Positions 8,999-18,344 of a DNA stretch of 64,000 nucleotides are shown in pieces. The DNA is from Alteromonas sp047556435. Its GTDB lineage: Bacteria; Pseudomonadota; Gammaproteobacteria; Enterobacterales; Alteromonadaceae. The translations under genes and the position numbers were made by a program. A model generated the notes under the pieces. It saw nothing but the letters and a program-made list of their open reading frames with translations, was not told the DNA's origin and did no database searches. The stretch's first letter is position 1. Every line of letters starts with the position of its first letter. The stretch is from the NCBI RefSeq assembly GCF_047556435.1, contig NZ_CP180210.1:930001-994000 (forward strand). Direction: 5' to 3'.

Positions 8999-9489
8999 TA
9001 GTGAACACCCAGATTCAGTGAATTCACATCGGTCTCTCCTACTTCCCGGTATTCATATTCCACCGCCATATTCAGGCTGTCGACTTCTCCGATAAACCAG
9101 CCTACGCTGGCTGCAACACCCGCATTGCCGGGCAATACCAGCCAATCCAGAGAGCGGGTATAAAAATCATTACTGGCCTGTACGCTTGCAAAGATTCGCT
9201 GGTGGGAAGAGGAAGAGATAGTCCGGCTCGCAGACAAACGTATGGAGTCGATGGGGGAGTGCAAAGCAATAGTGTCAATCCACACAGAGTTATACGGAAT
9301 GGCGCGATCATGGCGGACGTCAAATGACCATTTTGGCAACAGGGCACTTCTGAAACTTATTGCGGATTGCTGTGGAGTGGAAAGTAAGGGGAACTGCTCT
9401 GCAGGCACACGGCCACCGGGTGCATTATCGGCCATAACCAGACCTGAGAATAAAACAGCAAAAGCAAGCAACCGCCACGAATTTTCCAT
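8989..9489 (-). CDS. Hypothetical exported, probably beta-barrel protein
   Basis: This 166-residue protein is not recognised. It has an N-terminal signal peptide (MENSWRLLAFAVLFSGLVMA, cleavage near residue 20). The mature part is rich in alternating polar/hydrophobic strands (RLSASRTISSSSHQRIFASVQAS, LNMAVEYEYREVG, SLNLGVHYYF). The last residue is phenylalanine preceded by an aromatic and alternating pattern, the usual C-terminal signature of outer-membrane beta-barrels recognised by the Bam machinery. It has room for perhaps 8 strands. The stop codon lies within the 3' end of the convergent racemase gene. It seems monocistronic. Confidence 0.6.
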   Translation of the reverse strand: MENSWRLLAFAVLFSGLVMADNAPGGRVPAEQFPLLSTPQQSAISFRSALLPKWSFDVRHDRAIPYNSVWIDTIALHSPIDSIRLSASRTISSSSHQRIFASVQASNDFYTRSLDWLVLPGNAGVAASVGWFIGEVDSLNMAVEYEYREVGETDVNSLNLGVHYYF

Positions 9490-9747
9490 GTGATGGGTTC
9501 CAGTTTGAGTGTTGTCACTACCTGAGAAAACGCTGCGTTATTGTTGTCGCTTTTTATCGATAACCACCTTTTCGGAAGTGATCGGCGCCACGGAGCAGTC
9601 GTTTTTCTGAAGCATGTTTTTACATTGTAGACTCGTGTACGCCGCTTTTGAAATTATGGATGAGTCTTTTTTGATTAGTTTGCATCCACTTATAGAAGTA
9701 AACGTTATAAGTGATTAAAGAGTGGGTATATGGAGGGGCATACCTGC
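9490..9747. other. Intergenic region upstream of the exported protein
   Basis: No gene is seen between the exported-protein start and the metK terminator hairpin. The region must hold the promoter of the minus-strand exported-protein gene; no clear hexamers were identified. Confidence 0.4.
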
Positions 9748-9784
9748 GTTACTTTGCCCGCCATGGTCTGGCGGGAAAAGTAAC
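9748..9784 (-). terminator. metK terminator hairpin
   Basis: A long stem (GTTACTTT-GCCCGCCA 9748-9763 with TGGCGGG-AAAAGTAAC 9769-9784) closes a 5-nt loop, 13 bp beyond the metK stop. It is stable and well placed, although no pure T tract follows outside the stem. Confidence 0.75.
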
Positions 9785-9796
9785 GCGAATAGTAGA

Positions 9797-10942
9797 CTAG
9801 ATACTGGCTCGCAGAGCTTCGGCTTTATCCGTTCGTTCCCAAGGGAATAAATCGCGTCCGAAGTGTCCGTATGCTGCGGTTGCACGGTAGATTGGACGTT
9901 CCAGATCCAGCATTTTAATTAACCCATAGGGGCGAAGATCAAAATACTCACGAACCAGAGCAACCAGCGTCGCTTCGTCAACTTTACCCGTTCCGAAGGT
10001 TTCAATACTTATTGATGTAGGCTGGGCTACACCGATCGCATAGGACACCTGGATTTCACATCGTTTAGCAAGTCCTGCAGCCACGATATTCTTCGCAACA
10101 TAACGGCCCGCGTAAGCTGCCGAACGGTCTACTTTTGACGGATCTTTTCCGGAGAAAGCGCCACCGCCGTGTCGTGCCATGCCGCCGTAGGTATCCACAA
10201 TAATCTTACGGCCGGTCAGTCCGCAGTCGCCCATCGGCCCGCCAATGACGAATCGACCTGTGGGATTAATGTGGAACTGCGTGTTTTTGTCCAGCCACTC
10301 TGCTGGTAATACCGGTTTGATGATTTCTTCCATCACGGCTTCACGCACCTGTTCGGTCGTTACCGTATCACAGTGCTGCGTGGACAAGACAACGGCGTCG
10401 ATACCAACGGGCTTGTCATTTTCGTATTTGAAGGTGACCTGGCTTTTCGCGTCCGGACGCAGCCAGTCTAATTTACCGGATTTACGCACTTCTGCCTGAC
10501 GCTGTACCAGGCGATGTGAGTAAGTAATTGGGGCGGGCATCAATACTTCGGTTTCATCTGAGGCGTAGCCAAACATCAACCCCTGGTCACCCGCGCCCTG
10601 TTCTTCAGGACTTTGACGATCAACGCCCTGATTAATGTCAGGGGATTGTTTGCCAATGGCATTTAATACCGCGCAGGAATCAGCATCAAACCCCATATCA
10701 GAGTGAGTGTAACCAATATCCTTAACCGTTTGCCGGGTCAGTTCTTCAATATCTACCCATGCCGAGGTGGTAATTTCCCCGCCAACCAGTACCATACCGG
10801 TCTTAACATAGGTTTCACAGGCAACCCGTGCAGTTGGGTCCTGCTCTAAAATGGCATCAAGCACCGCATCAGAAATCTGATCTGCGATTTTATCCGGATG
10901 TCCCTCTGACACTGACTCGGACGTGAACAAATGCGTGGCCAT
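9797..10942 (-). CDS. metK: S-adenosylmethionine synthetase
   Basis: This 381-residue cytoplasmic enzyme makes S-adenosylmethionine from methionine and ATP. It is full length against the E. coli protein (384 aa). Diagnostic motifs are the N-terminal TSESVSEGHPDKIADQISDA, the ATP-binding GAGDQGLMFGYA near residue 116, the GGAFSGKDPSKVDRSAAY P-loop-like stretch near 260, and the C-terminal YGHFGRD. The gene is monocistronic, bounded downstream by a hairpin, and divergent from tkt. Four tandem MetJ-type boxes lie 62-93 bp upstream of the start, so repression by MetJ with SAM as co-repressor is expected. Confidence 0.98.
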   Translation of the reverse strand: MATHLFTSESVSEGHPDKIADQISDAVLDAILEQDPTARVACETYVKTGMVLVGGEITTSAWVDIEELTRQTVKDIGYTHSDMGFDADSCAVLNAIGKQSPDINQGVDRQSPEEQGAGDQGLMFGYASDETEVLMPAPITYSHRLVQRQAEVRKSGKLDWLRPDAKSQVTFKYENDKPVGIDAVVLSTQHCDTVTTEQVREAVMEEIIKPVLPAEWLDKNTQFHINPTGRFVIGGPMGDCGLTGRKIIVDTYGGMARHGGGAFSGKDPSKVDRSAAYAGRYVAKNIVAAGLAKRCEIQVSYAIGVAQPTSISIETFGTGKVDEATLVALVREYFDLRPYGLIKMLDLERPIYRATAAYGHFGRDLFPWERTDKAEALRASI

Positions 10943-11313
10943 AAAATCTCCGTGAGTGTTTTCACAAACTAAACGCGGTATTGTACCGATTTAGCATTAA
11001 AATACCAGTCTTTACTTCTGGACGTCTAAAAGTCTATTCGTTACGATTAGTTGACAGTCTCGATCTGTGTACATAGTCAAATTGCCAGTTAAGGGTTCAA
11101 TAATTCTTTGGTGGCAAATTCCAAACCGGTAATAATTTTTAATTTCATAATCTGGCTGCCGGATTTGGTAAGTAAAATCCATTGAACTGAATGAGTCCAT
11201 GAGTAAGAATACTCTCACACTCAGATAAGCGGGCAGATATCGTCAGCGCAGTGTTCTACAACTGTGCGTTCAAAACGTCAGCCCCATCTTAGACAAAACA
11301 ATCAGGAGACCAC
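10943..11313. other. Divergent metK/tkt regulatory region
   Basis: This 371-bp gap holds the MetJ operator near its metK side. A 68-codon minus-strand frame (11012-11218) overlaps the operator and is probably not coding. AGGAG at 11302-11306 is the tkt ribosome-binding site. Confidence 0.55.
11004..11035 (-). promoter_or_regulatory. Tandem MetJ operator (four met boxes) upstream of metK
   Basis: Four contiguous 8-bp units in exact 8-bp phase resemble the met box AGACGTCT: ACCAGTCT (11004-11011, 5/8), TTACTTCT (11012-11019, 5/8), GGACGTCT (11020-11027, 7/8) and AAAAGTCT (11028-11035, 6/8). Tandem imperfect boxes are the normal form of MetJ operators. They precede metK, a known MetJ target, and a possible minus-strand -10 (TACAAT, 10980-10985) lies between them and the start. 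Confidence 0.75.
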
Positions 11314-13305
11314 ATGCCCTCTCGCCGTGAACTCGCCAACGCCATTCGCGCGTTAAGTATGGATGCCGTACAAAAAGCCAAGTCAGGACACCCTGGCGCA
11401 CCTATGGGAATGGCCGACATTGCTCAGGTCTTGTGGGGTGATTTTCTTTCGCATAACCCATCTAACCCGGATTGGGCAAACCGTGACCGCTTCGTGTTGT
11501 CAAACGGTCATGGCTCGATGCTGCTGTATTCACTGCTTCACTTGTCAGGTTACGACCTGCCAATTGAAGAGTTAAAACAGTTCCGTCAGTTGCACTCTAA
11601 AACACCAGGTCATCCTGAATACGGCTATGCACCGGGTGTAGAAACTACCACCGGCCCACTGGGGCAGGGGATCAGTAACGCGGTCGGCATGGCGCTGGCT
11701 GAAAAAGTCCTGGCAGCACAATTTAACCGTGACGGTCACGATATTGTTGATCATTTCACTTATGCGTTCATGGGTGATGGCTGTTTGATGGAAGGGATCT
11801 CACACGAGACTTGTTCACTGGCTGGCACCTTAGGTCTGGGTAAGTTAATTGCGTTTTGGGATGACAACGGCATCTCTATTGATGGTGAGGTCGAGGGTTG
11901 GTTTACCGATAACACACCAGAGCGTTTCCGTGCTTACGGCTGGCAGGTAATCGAAGATATCGATGGCCACGATGCCGAGCAAGTCGCCACGGCCATTCAA
12001 ACCGCGCGTGAAAATACGTCTCAGCCAACGCTGATTTGCTGTCGTACGGTTATTGGCTTTGGTGCGCCGAATAAGCAGGGCACCGAGTCTTGCCACGGCG
12101 CGCCGTTAGGTGATGATGAAATTGCCAGTACCCGCGAGGCGCTTAACTGGCCGCATCCCGCCTTCGAAGTACCAGAAGATATTTACGCAGGCTGGAATGC
12201 GAAAGATGCCGGCCAGAAAGCGGAAAGTGCATGGAACGAGAAATTCGATGCGTATGCAAAAGCCTATCCTGAACTGGCTGCAGAATTCAAACGTCGTGTG
12301 GCTGGTGAATTACCCGAAAGCTTCGCTGCCGATGCTGACAAGATCATTGCGGATTTGCAGGCAAACCCGGAAAATATCGCCTCACGCAAAGCCTCGCAAA
12401 ATGCACTGAATGCCTTTGGCCCGTTACTGCCGGAACTACTGGGTGGTTCTGCCGACCTGGCGGGATCTAACCTGACAATCTGGTCAGGCAGTAAAGGCGT
12501 TGAGAAAGACGATGCATCAGGCAACTATGTTTATTATGGCGTGCGCGAGTTTGGCATGTCGGCCATGATGAATGGCATTGTCCTGCACGGAGGCTTCAGA
12601 GCCTACGGTGCCACCTTCCTGATGTTTATGGAATATGCCCGCAATGCCGTTCGTATGGCAGCGCTTATGAAGCAGCCGGTAATTTTTGTGTATACCCACG
12701 ATTCAATTGGTCTGGGTGAAGATGGTCCAACACACCAGGCCGTTGAGCAGGTTGTCGCTCTGCGCGCTACACCGAATCTTGATAACTGGCGTCCGTGCGA
12801 TCAGGTCGAATCTGCGGTGTCGTGGAAATCGGCTATTCTGCGCAAAGATGGCCCAACCACGCTCATTTTTACGCGTCAGGGCATGCCCCAACAGTCACGC
12901 ACACCTGAGCAGGTAGCGGCGATTGAAAAAGGCGGGTATACGCTGGTTGATTGCGACGGCAAGCCAGACATTATCCTGATTGGCACCGGTTCTGAGGTCC
13001 AGCTTGCTGTTGAGGCAGCTGAAAAGCTTAGTGACCAGGGCAAAAAAGTGCGCGTGGTTTCCATGCCTTGTACTGACGTGTTTGATCGTCAGGACAAAGA
13101 TTACAAAGAAAGCGTTCTGCCTTCAGATGTCACAAAACGTGTCGCTGTGGAAGCATTATCGAAAGACAGCTGGCACAAATATGTAGGCTTTAACGGTGCT
13201 ATAGTGGGCATGGATACGTTCGGTGAGTCTGCCCCGGCAGGTGACTTGTTCAAGCATTTCAACATTACGACTGATGAGGTAGTTGAGGCTGCGCTCTCAC
13301 TCTAA
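11314..13305 (+). CDS. tkt: Transketolase
   Basis: This 663-residue thiamine-diphosphate enzyme has the same length as E. coli TktA. It transfers two-carbon units in the pentose phosphate pathway and supplies erythrose 4-phosphate, the substrate of the next gene product. Motifs seen: KSGHPGAPMGMADIA (about 22-36), the ThDP-binding GDGCLMEGISHE (about 154-165), the transketolase C-domain with HDSIGLGEDGPTHQ (about 461-474), and a C-terminal GESAPAGDLFKHF. The start is supported by AGGAG at 11302. It heads a tkt-epd-pgk-fba cluster with gaps of 24, 18 and about 113 bp. Confidence 0.97.
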   Translation: MPSRRELANAIRALSMDAVQKAKSGHPGAPMGMADIAQVLWGDFLSHNPSNPDWANRDRFVLSNGHGSMLLYSLLHLSGYDLPIEELKQFRQLHSKTPGHPEYGYAPGVETTTGPLGQGISNAVGMALAEKVLAAQFNRDGHDIVDHFTYAFMGDGCLMEGISHETCSLAGTLGLGKLIAFWDDNGISIDGEVEGWFTDNTPERFRAYGWQVIEDIDGHDAEQVATAIQTARENTSQPTLICCRTVIGFGAPNKQGTESCHGAPLGDDEIASTREALNWPHPAFEVPEDIYAGWNAKDAGQKAESAWNEKFDAYAKAYPELAAEFKRRVAGELPESFAADADKIIADLQANPENIASRKASQNALNAFGPLLPELLGGSADLAGSNLTIWSGSKGVEKDDASGNYVYYGVREFGMSAMMNGIVLHGGFRAYGATFLMFMEYARNAVRMAALMKQPVIFVYTHDSIGLGEDGPTHQAVEQVVALRATPNLDNWRPCDQVESAVSWKSAILRKDGPTTLIFTRQGMPQQSRTPEQVAAIEKGGYTLVDCDGKPDIILIGTGSEVQLAVEAAEKLSDQGKKVRVVSMPCTDVFDRQDKDYKESVLPSDVTKRVAVEALSKDSWHKYVGFNGAIVGMDTFGESAPAGDLFKHFNITTDEVVEAALSL

Positions 13306-13329
13306 CGCACGCAGGCAACAGGCGGTTAT

Positions 13330-14355
13330 ATGTTAAGAGTTGCCATAAATGGATTTGGTCGTATTGGACGCAACGTGTTGCGCGCGCTGTTTGAAAGCGG
13401 GCGCAACCGGCTTATCGAAGTGGTTGCAATCAATGATGTCGCCAAACCCGAAGGCATCGCACATTTATTAAAGTATGACACCGCCCACGGGCGGTTTGCT
13501 TTTGATGTGCATCTGGAAAAGGGAAATCTGATCGTTGCAGGTAACGCCATACGCTTACTGGCACAACCGGACATCGACTTACTGCCCTGGCGAGAACTGG
13601 GCGTCGATTTGGTACTGGAATGTACTGGTGTATTTGATGACAGGGCTTCCGGTCAGGCCCATCTTGACGCTGGCGCGCAACGTGTACTCTTTTCCTCTCC
13701 CGGCACGCCGGATTTAGACAACACGATTATTTTTGGCAGTAACGAAGAGACGCTGACACCAGAGCAAAAGCTCGTCTCTAATGGCTCCTGCACGACCAAT
13801 TGCATTGTGCCGGTTATACAGGCTTTAGACGATGCATTTGAAGTGCTAAGCGGCACGATCACCACCATTCATTCGTCAATGCATGATCAACAGGTTATCG
13901 ATGCTTATCATGACGATCTTCGCCGCACGCGGGCGGCAAGTCAGTCAATCATTCCGGTAGATACCCGGCTTGCCCGTGGTATTGAGAGGATCTTGCCTAA
14001 GTTTGCCGGTAAGTTTGAAGCGATAGCGGTGCGTGTGCCCACGATTAACGTCACGGCGATGGATTTGAGCGTCACCACACAACGTGAAGTGACTATCGCC
14101 GAGGTCAACGAGGCACTGGCAAAAGTAAAACACGGGCGTCTGGCAGGTATACTGGATTACACTGAGGAGCCGCTGGTTTCCGTTGATTTTAATCACGACC
14201 CGCATTCATGCATTGTCGACGGCACCCAAACCCGCGTGAGTCACAAACACCTGGTAAAAACGCTGGTGTGGTGTGATAACGAATGGGGCTTCGCAAACCG
14301 AATGATTGATACTGCGCTGGCGATGTATCGTGTCAGCCAAACCGATTCAATATAA
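13330..14355 (+). CDS. epd: D-erythrose-4-phosphate dehydrogenase
   Basis: This 341-residue GAPDH-family enzyme oxidises erythrose 4-phosphate to 4-phosphoerythronate, the first step of DXP-independent pyridoxal phosphate synthesis. The NAD-binding INGFGRIGRNVLRAL lies at the N-terminus and the active-site Cys154 sits in SNGSCTTNC; the Gly in place of the usual Ala of GAPDH, together with the position between tkt and pgk, favours Epd over GapA. WCDNEWGFANRM forms the family C-terminal motif. The gene order tkt-epd-pgk matches other gammaproteobacteria. A GapA role cannot be entirely excluded from sequence alone. Confidence 0.93.
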   Translation: MLRVAINGFGRIGRNVLRALFESGRNRLIEVVAINDVAKPEGIAHLLKYDTAHGRFAFDVHLEKGNLIVAGNAIRLLAQPDIDLLPWRELGVDLVLECTGVFDDRASGQAHLDAGAQRVLFSSPGTPDLDNTIIFGSNEETLTPEQKLVSNGSCTTNCIVPVIQALDDAFEVLSGTITTIHSSMHDQQVIDAYHDDLRRTRAASQSIIPVDTRLARGIERILPKFAGKFEAIAVRVPTINVTAMDLSVTTQREVTIAEVNEALAKVKHGRLAGILDYTEEPLVSVDFNHDPHSCIVDGTQTRVSHKHLVKTLVWCDNEWGFANRMIDTALAMYRVSQTDSI

Positions 14356-14373
14356 ACAGATAAGGGAAATTCT

Positions 14374-15549
14374 ATGGCTATTCCAACTATGCAGGATGTT
14401 TCATTATCCGGTCAGCGGGTGCTGATCAGACAAGATCTGAACGTCCCTGTAAAAGACGGCAAAGTAACGTCTGATGCCCGTATTAAAGCATCTATTCCAA
14501 CCATTAAAGCCGCGCTTGAAGGCGGTGCTGCTGTAATGGTGATGTCGCATTTAGGTCGCCCGACAGAGGGTGAGCCAGCAGATGAGTTCTCGTTGCAGCC
14601 GGTTGTGGATTATTTGAATGACGCCCTGGACGCCCCGGTTTCTCTTGTGAAGGATTATCTGCAGGGCGTTAATGCCAAAGCCGGTGAAGTGCTGGTGCTG
14701 GAAAATGTTCGCTTTAACAAAGGCGAAAAGAAAGACGACGAAACCTTATCGAAACAATACGCGTCGCTGTGCGATATTTTCGTGATGGACGCGTTTGGTA
14801 CGGCCCACCGTGCGCAGGCATCGACTCATGGCGTGGCCAAATTTGCACCGAAAGCGGTAGCCGGACCACTACTGGCAGCAGAACTGGATGCGTTGGGTAA
14901 AGCGCTGGATAACCCGGCACGCCCCATGGTAGCAATTGTTGGCGGCTCTAAAGTCTCAACCAAACTGACCGTGCTGAAATCGCTGGCGGAAAAAGTGGAC
15001 CAACTGATTGTGGGTGGCGGGATTGCCAATACCTTTATTGCGGCACAAGGCCACAATGTGGGTAAATCACTGGTGGAAATGGACCTGGTTGACGAAGCGA
15101 AACGCTTGATGAAACAGGCTCAGGACAACGGCGGCGACATTCCGGTACCAACCGATGTAGTTGTTGGTGAAGCCTTCGATGAGAACACGCCAGCAACGCT
15201 GAAAGCCGTAAGTGATGTAAATGATGGCGATATGATTTTTGATATTGGCCCGGATTCTTCTGCGGCGCTGGAAACCATTTTGAAAAATGCCGGCACCATT
15301 GTCTGGAACGGTCCGGTGGGCGTATTTGAATTCGAGCAATTCAGTGCTGGGACCAAAGCGCTGTCACAGGCGATAGCAGAAAGTGATGCATTTTCGATTG
15401 CGGGTGGCGGCGATACGCTTGCCGCAGTAGATAAATATGAAATCGCTGATAAGATATCGTATATCTCTACCGGTGGTGGCGCCTTCCTGGAGTTTTTGGA
15501 AGGTAAGACGCTACCGGCAGTTGCGGTACTGGAAGAAAAAAATAAATAA
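14374..15549 (+). CDS. pgk: Phosphoglycerate kinase
   Basis: This 391-residue monomeric kinase interconverts 1,3-bisphosphoglycerate plus ADP and 3-phosphoglycerate plus ATP. Signatures are RVLIRQDLNVPVKDG near the N-terminus, MSHLGRP near residue 62, the hinge and nucleotide-binding GGSKVSTKL near 189, and the C-terminal AGGGDTLAAVDK with STGGGAFLEFLEGK. The length fits bacterial Pgk. It is 18 bp after epd and probably in the same transcript. A 9-bp stem-loop lies in the gap to fba and may separate or stabilise the two messages. Confidence 0.98.
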   Translation: MAIPTMQDVSLSGQRVLIRQDLNVPVKDGKVTSDARIKASIPTIKAALEGGAAVMVMSHLGRPTEGEPADEFSLQPVVDYLNDALDAPVSLVKDYLQGVNAKAGEVLVLENVRFNKGEKKDDETLSKQYASLCDIFVMDAFGTAHRAQASTHGVAKFAPKAVAGPLLAAELDALGKALDNPARPMVAIVGGSKVSTKLTVLKSLAEKVDQLIVGGGIANTFIAAQGHNVGKSLVEMDLVDEAKRLMKQAQDNGGDIPVPTDVVVGEAFDENTPATLKAVSDVNDGDMIFDIGPDSSAALETILKNAGTIVWNGPVGVFEFEQFSAGTKALSQAIAESDAFSIAGGGDTLAAVDKYEIADKISYISTGGGAFLEFLEGKTLPAVAVLEEKNK

Positions 15550-15577
15550 CACCAGTCCGCTTGGCGAGAGCCACAAA

Positions 15578-15608
15578 TCGCTGGCGAGACAGTGACGTAC
15601 GCCAGCGA
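15578..15608 (+). other. Stem-loop between pgk and fba
   Basis: A perfect 9-bp stem (TCGCTGGCG 15578-15586 with CGCCAGCGA 15600-15608) is followed by AAAAAC rather than T residues. It is more likely an RNA-processing or stability element than a terminator. Confidence 0.5.
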
Positions 15609-15662
15609 AAAAACTAACCCTACACCTGCCTGCGGGCAGAAAATACAAAAGGAGTGTTGCTA

Positions 15663-16562
15663 ATGGCATCACAAGCTCAGCAAGCTATGCTGGATAAGGT
15701 TAAAACCCAGACCGGTTTTATTGCAGCCCTTGACCAAAGTGGCGGTAGCACGCCCAAAGCATTGAAACTTTACGGTGTTGACGAATCTGCGTACAACAAC
15801 GATGACGAAATGTTTGAAATGGTCCATCAGATGCGTACACGTATCATTACCAGCAAAGCATTCAGTGGCGAGCGCGTGCTTGGCGCGATTTTGTTTGAAA
15901 ACACGCTGGATCGTGACATTGAAGGCATGTCATCTGCACACTACTTATGGCAGAAAAAGCGCGTGGTTCCTTTTTTGAAAGTCGATAAGGGGCTGGCTGA
16001 CGAAGAAAACGGTGTTCAGGTAATGAAGCCTATGCCGGGCCTGGCAGCACTGCTGGCAAAAGCGGTGGCGCAGGACGTGTTTGGCACAAAGATGCGTTCG
16101 GTGGTTAAGCTGGCGAATCATGATGGTATCAAAGCGGTTGTTAAGCAACAGTTTGAAGTGGGTAAAGATATTCTGGCGGCAGGCCTGGTGCCCATTATTG
16201 AGCCTGAGGTGGATATCAACAGCCCGGAGAAAGCCGAGGCCGAAGCCCTGCTGAAGCTGGAGATCCTGGCACAACTAAATATGTTGGAAGAAGGTCAGGA
16301 AGTGATGCTGAAACTGACGTTGCCAACGGAGAATAATTTCTACAAAGAGCTGGTCGATCATCCTCGGGTACTGAAAGTGGTCGCACTCTCTGGCGGTTAC
16401 AGCCGCGATGAGGCCAATGCTAAACTTGCCGAAAACCAGGGCATGATTGCCAGTTTCTCGCGTGCACTGACTGAGGGAATTTCGGTTCAGCAGTCAGAGG
16501 ACGAATTTGAAGCTACGCTGGATGAAGCCATTGAAAGCATTTATCAGGCGTCAAAAGCGTAA
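15663..16562 (+). CDS. Fructose-bisphosphate aldolase, class I
   Basis: This 299-residue protein belongs to the class I (Schiff-base) aldolase family rather than the metal-dependent class II FbaA that often follows pgk in enterobacteria. Visible motifs are IAALDQSGGSTPKAL near residue 21, GAILFENT, VVPFLKVDKG, the strand LVPIIEPEVD, and EVMLKLTLP, which carries the candidate Schiff-base lysine. It cleaves fructose 1,6-bisphosphate to glyceraldehyde 3-phosphate and dihydroxyacetone phosphate in the cytoplasm. The ATG at 15663 is chosen over a GTG three codons upstream because GGAG at 15651-15654 then sits 8 bp away. A long stem-loop follows the stop. Confidence 0.92.
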   Translation: MASQAQQAMLDKVKTQTGFIAALDQSGGSTPKALKLYGVDESAYNNDDEMFEMVHQMRTRIITSKAFSGERVLGAILFENTLDRDIEGMSSAHYLWQKKRVVPFLKVDKGLADEENGVQVMKPMPGLAALLAKAVAQDVFGTKMRSVVKLANHDGIKAVVKQQFEVGKDILAAGLVPIIEPEVDINSPEKAEAEALLKLEILAQLNMLEEGQEVMLKLTLPTENNFYKELVDHPRVLKVVALSGGYSRDEANAKLAENQGMIASFSRALTEGISVQQSEDEFEATLDEAIESIYQASKA

Positions 16563-16574
16563 GTAACCTACGTG

Positions 16575-16623
16575 CTGCTTGCCGGAAAGTCGCGACACTG
16601 TTGCTGACTTCCCCGGCAGGCAG
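16575..16623 (+). terminator. Stem-loop after the aldolase gene
   Basis: An 11-bp stem with one G-U pair (CTGCTTGCCGG 16575-16585 with CCGGCAGGCAG 16613-16623) continues inward through AAGTC/GACTT. It is 12 bp past the stop. There is no T tract, so intrinsic termination is uncertain. Confidence 0.5.
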
Positions 16624-16959
16624 AATACCTGACAGTAGTATCGAACGTCTTGTTCGCTAATGACGAAACCCACCTGAATTTCCCGATTTCCCGTCTCAGC
16701 GAGGATATGTTCGCTTTAGTTGTGATTGTCTGTGAGACCGTCTGCGTCGAAACAAACACGTTTTGCAAGCCACCATACTGACAGCGTTTCAATGTCTCTG
16801 GTTTCTCTCACTGCTATTATTTCGGCGTTTTTCCCAACAGATAGGTAATTTTACGGTAATAGTACGTGAAAAATTTGTCTAAAGCTGACCGTCTGGTTAT
16901 CCGTAAAAACTATTTTTTTTGGTCTGGCAGAGGCTTAGCTTGATCTTGTATCAAGTCAA

Positions 16960-16988
16960 TTGATCCGACCAGTTGGGTCTCTTATAAT
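16960..16988 (+). promoter_or_regulatory. Sigma-70 promoter of the diguanylate cyclase gene
   Basis: TTGATC (16960-16965) and a perfect TATAAT (16983-16988) are separated by exactly 17 bp. The next plus-strand gene begins at 17119. Confidence 0.7.
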
Positions 16989-17118
16989 TCGCGCGTATTT
17001 TCAGCCCGGAATGGACGTGGGCAGACTGTAGTAGCCACGTCGGCATATCGATGTTGCGGCGGGGATATAGCAGCATGCTTTGTTGTTGCCCCGTAAACCG
17101 TAAATCAGGTAAATCATT

Positions 17119-18280
17119 TTGGGTATTGAAGAACTCGTTGTGTTTCAGGGAGGGTTATTAACCCTCGTCGCGCTGATAGGCATTGCGTTTACGTTTGCGT
17201 TGCCCAAGCCTAAGCACAAACATAAATCGAAAGCAGCACATTATGCCCGCCTGTTTCTGGTGTTTACGACACTGGCGCAAATTACCCTGTCACTTCGCCA
17301 TGTTGGTTATCGCGAAGTGTATATTCTGTGCTACAACCTCTTCCTGCTTTTTAGTGCATGGCTGGTTTTTATCAGTGTGGCCAAACGTTATGGTCATGCG
17401 GTGAGAGGGCGCTATCGCTACGCGATTGCCAGTCACCTTTTAATAGTAGAATTACTCACTGTGCATTATTACTGGAATCAGGACAGCGTCATGATGCGTG
17501 ACGCCCTGATGCTGTTTAATTGCGCGATACCATTAATGATGACATTGTCCCGCATTCGACACTATTTAAACCGGGAGTCGATAGGCAACTGGGTATTAAT
17601 GTTGTCGCTGCTGGTGGCGCTATTTATTACCCTGGTGGGCGGGCCTCTCTATCTATTTGTGTTTGTCGGGAGTTCCGAGCAGCAAACTATGGTGGGCTTG
17701 ATTTCTATGGTCTCGCTACAGTTACTTTTCTTACTCGGATTTGCCGTCAGTATTATGTATTCCTTGCTGGAGCGACTCCGCTTGCGGGTGTTCACTGATG
17801 CGCTGACCGGGGCAAAGAACCGTCACTTTTACTATGAAATGGCGCCTAAACTTTGTGCATATGCAGAGCGTCAGCAGCAAACGTTGTCTGTTGTGGTCTG
17901 CGATATTGATCACTTCAAATCGATCAATGACCGCTATGGACATTTGGCTGGCGACTACGCCCTTAAACATTTTTCGCGGGTTGTTCAGTCGCTGCTAAGA
18001 AAAGAAGATACCCTTATCCGCATGGGGGGGGGAAGAATTCTTAATTTTGTCTGTGCAAAGTGATGTGACTGAAGCCAGTCAACTGGCTGAGCGACTTCGC
18101 ACCGAAGTAAACGCTTACGAGGTTCGCTTTCAAAATCACCGGTTTAGGCTCACGGCGTCGTTTGGTGTTGTAGAGATTAAACAGAACAGTGACTTATTTG
18201 ACAGTGTGAAAGAGGCAGACGCAGCGTTGTACGAAGCCAAGCACACCGGTAGAAACCAGGTCGTAGCAGTCGGTTTCTGA
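17119..18280 (+). pseudogene. Membrane diguanylate cyclase (GGDEF), frameshifted in a G9 tract
   Basis: The frame from TTG 17119 encodes about six membrane segments (to about residue 215), then a GGDEF domain that breaks at LIRMGGGRILN and stops at 18063. In the next frame the domain resumes to 18280. Reading G8 instead of G9 at 18024-18032 gives R-M-GGEEF-LIL and one intact 386-residue protein. The restored domain has DALTGAKNRH, the metal-binding DIDHFKSINDRYGH, the inhibitory I-site RKED five residues before GGEEF, and ADAALYEAKHTGRN. The intact enzyme would make cyclic di-GMP. Everything except the one-base shift looks conserved, so this is a recent mutation, phase variation at the G tract, or a base-calling error. 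The promoter at 16960 and a terminator at 18345 frame a single gene. Confidence 0.85.
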
Positions 18281-18344
18281 TTAACGCCACCCGATAACAC
18301 TGTTAACGCCTTATCAGTATATGCCGCGTTACCTATCAGGCAAA

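Larger units (their letters stand above)
16563..17118. other. Intergenic region between fba and the cyclase gene
   Basis: Apart from the stem-loop at its left end and the promoter at 16960-16988, nothing is recognised. The transcript leader before the cyclase start is about 120 nt. Confidence 0.4.

Noticed and set aside
11012..11218. 68-codon minus-strand open frame between metK and tkt
   Set aside because: It overlaps the tandem MetJ boxes, has no ribosome-binding site or domain, and codes for no recognisable pattern.
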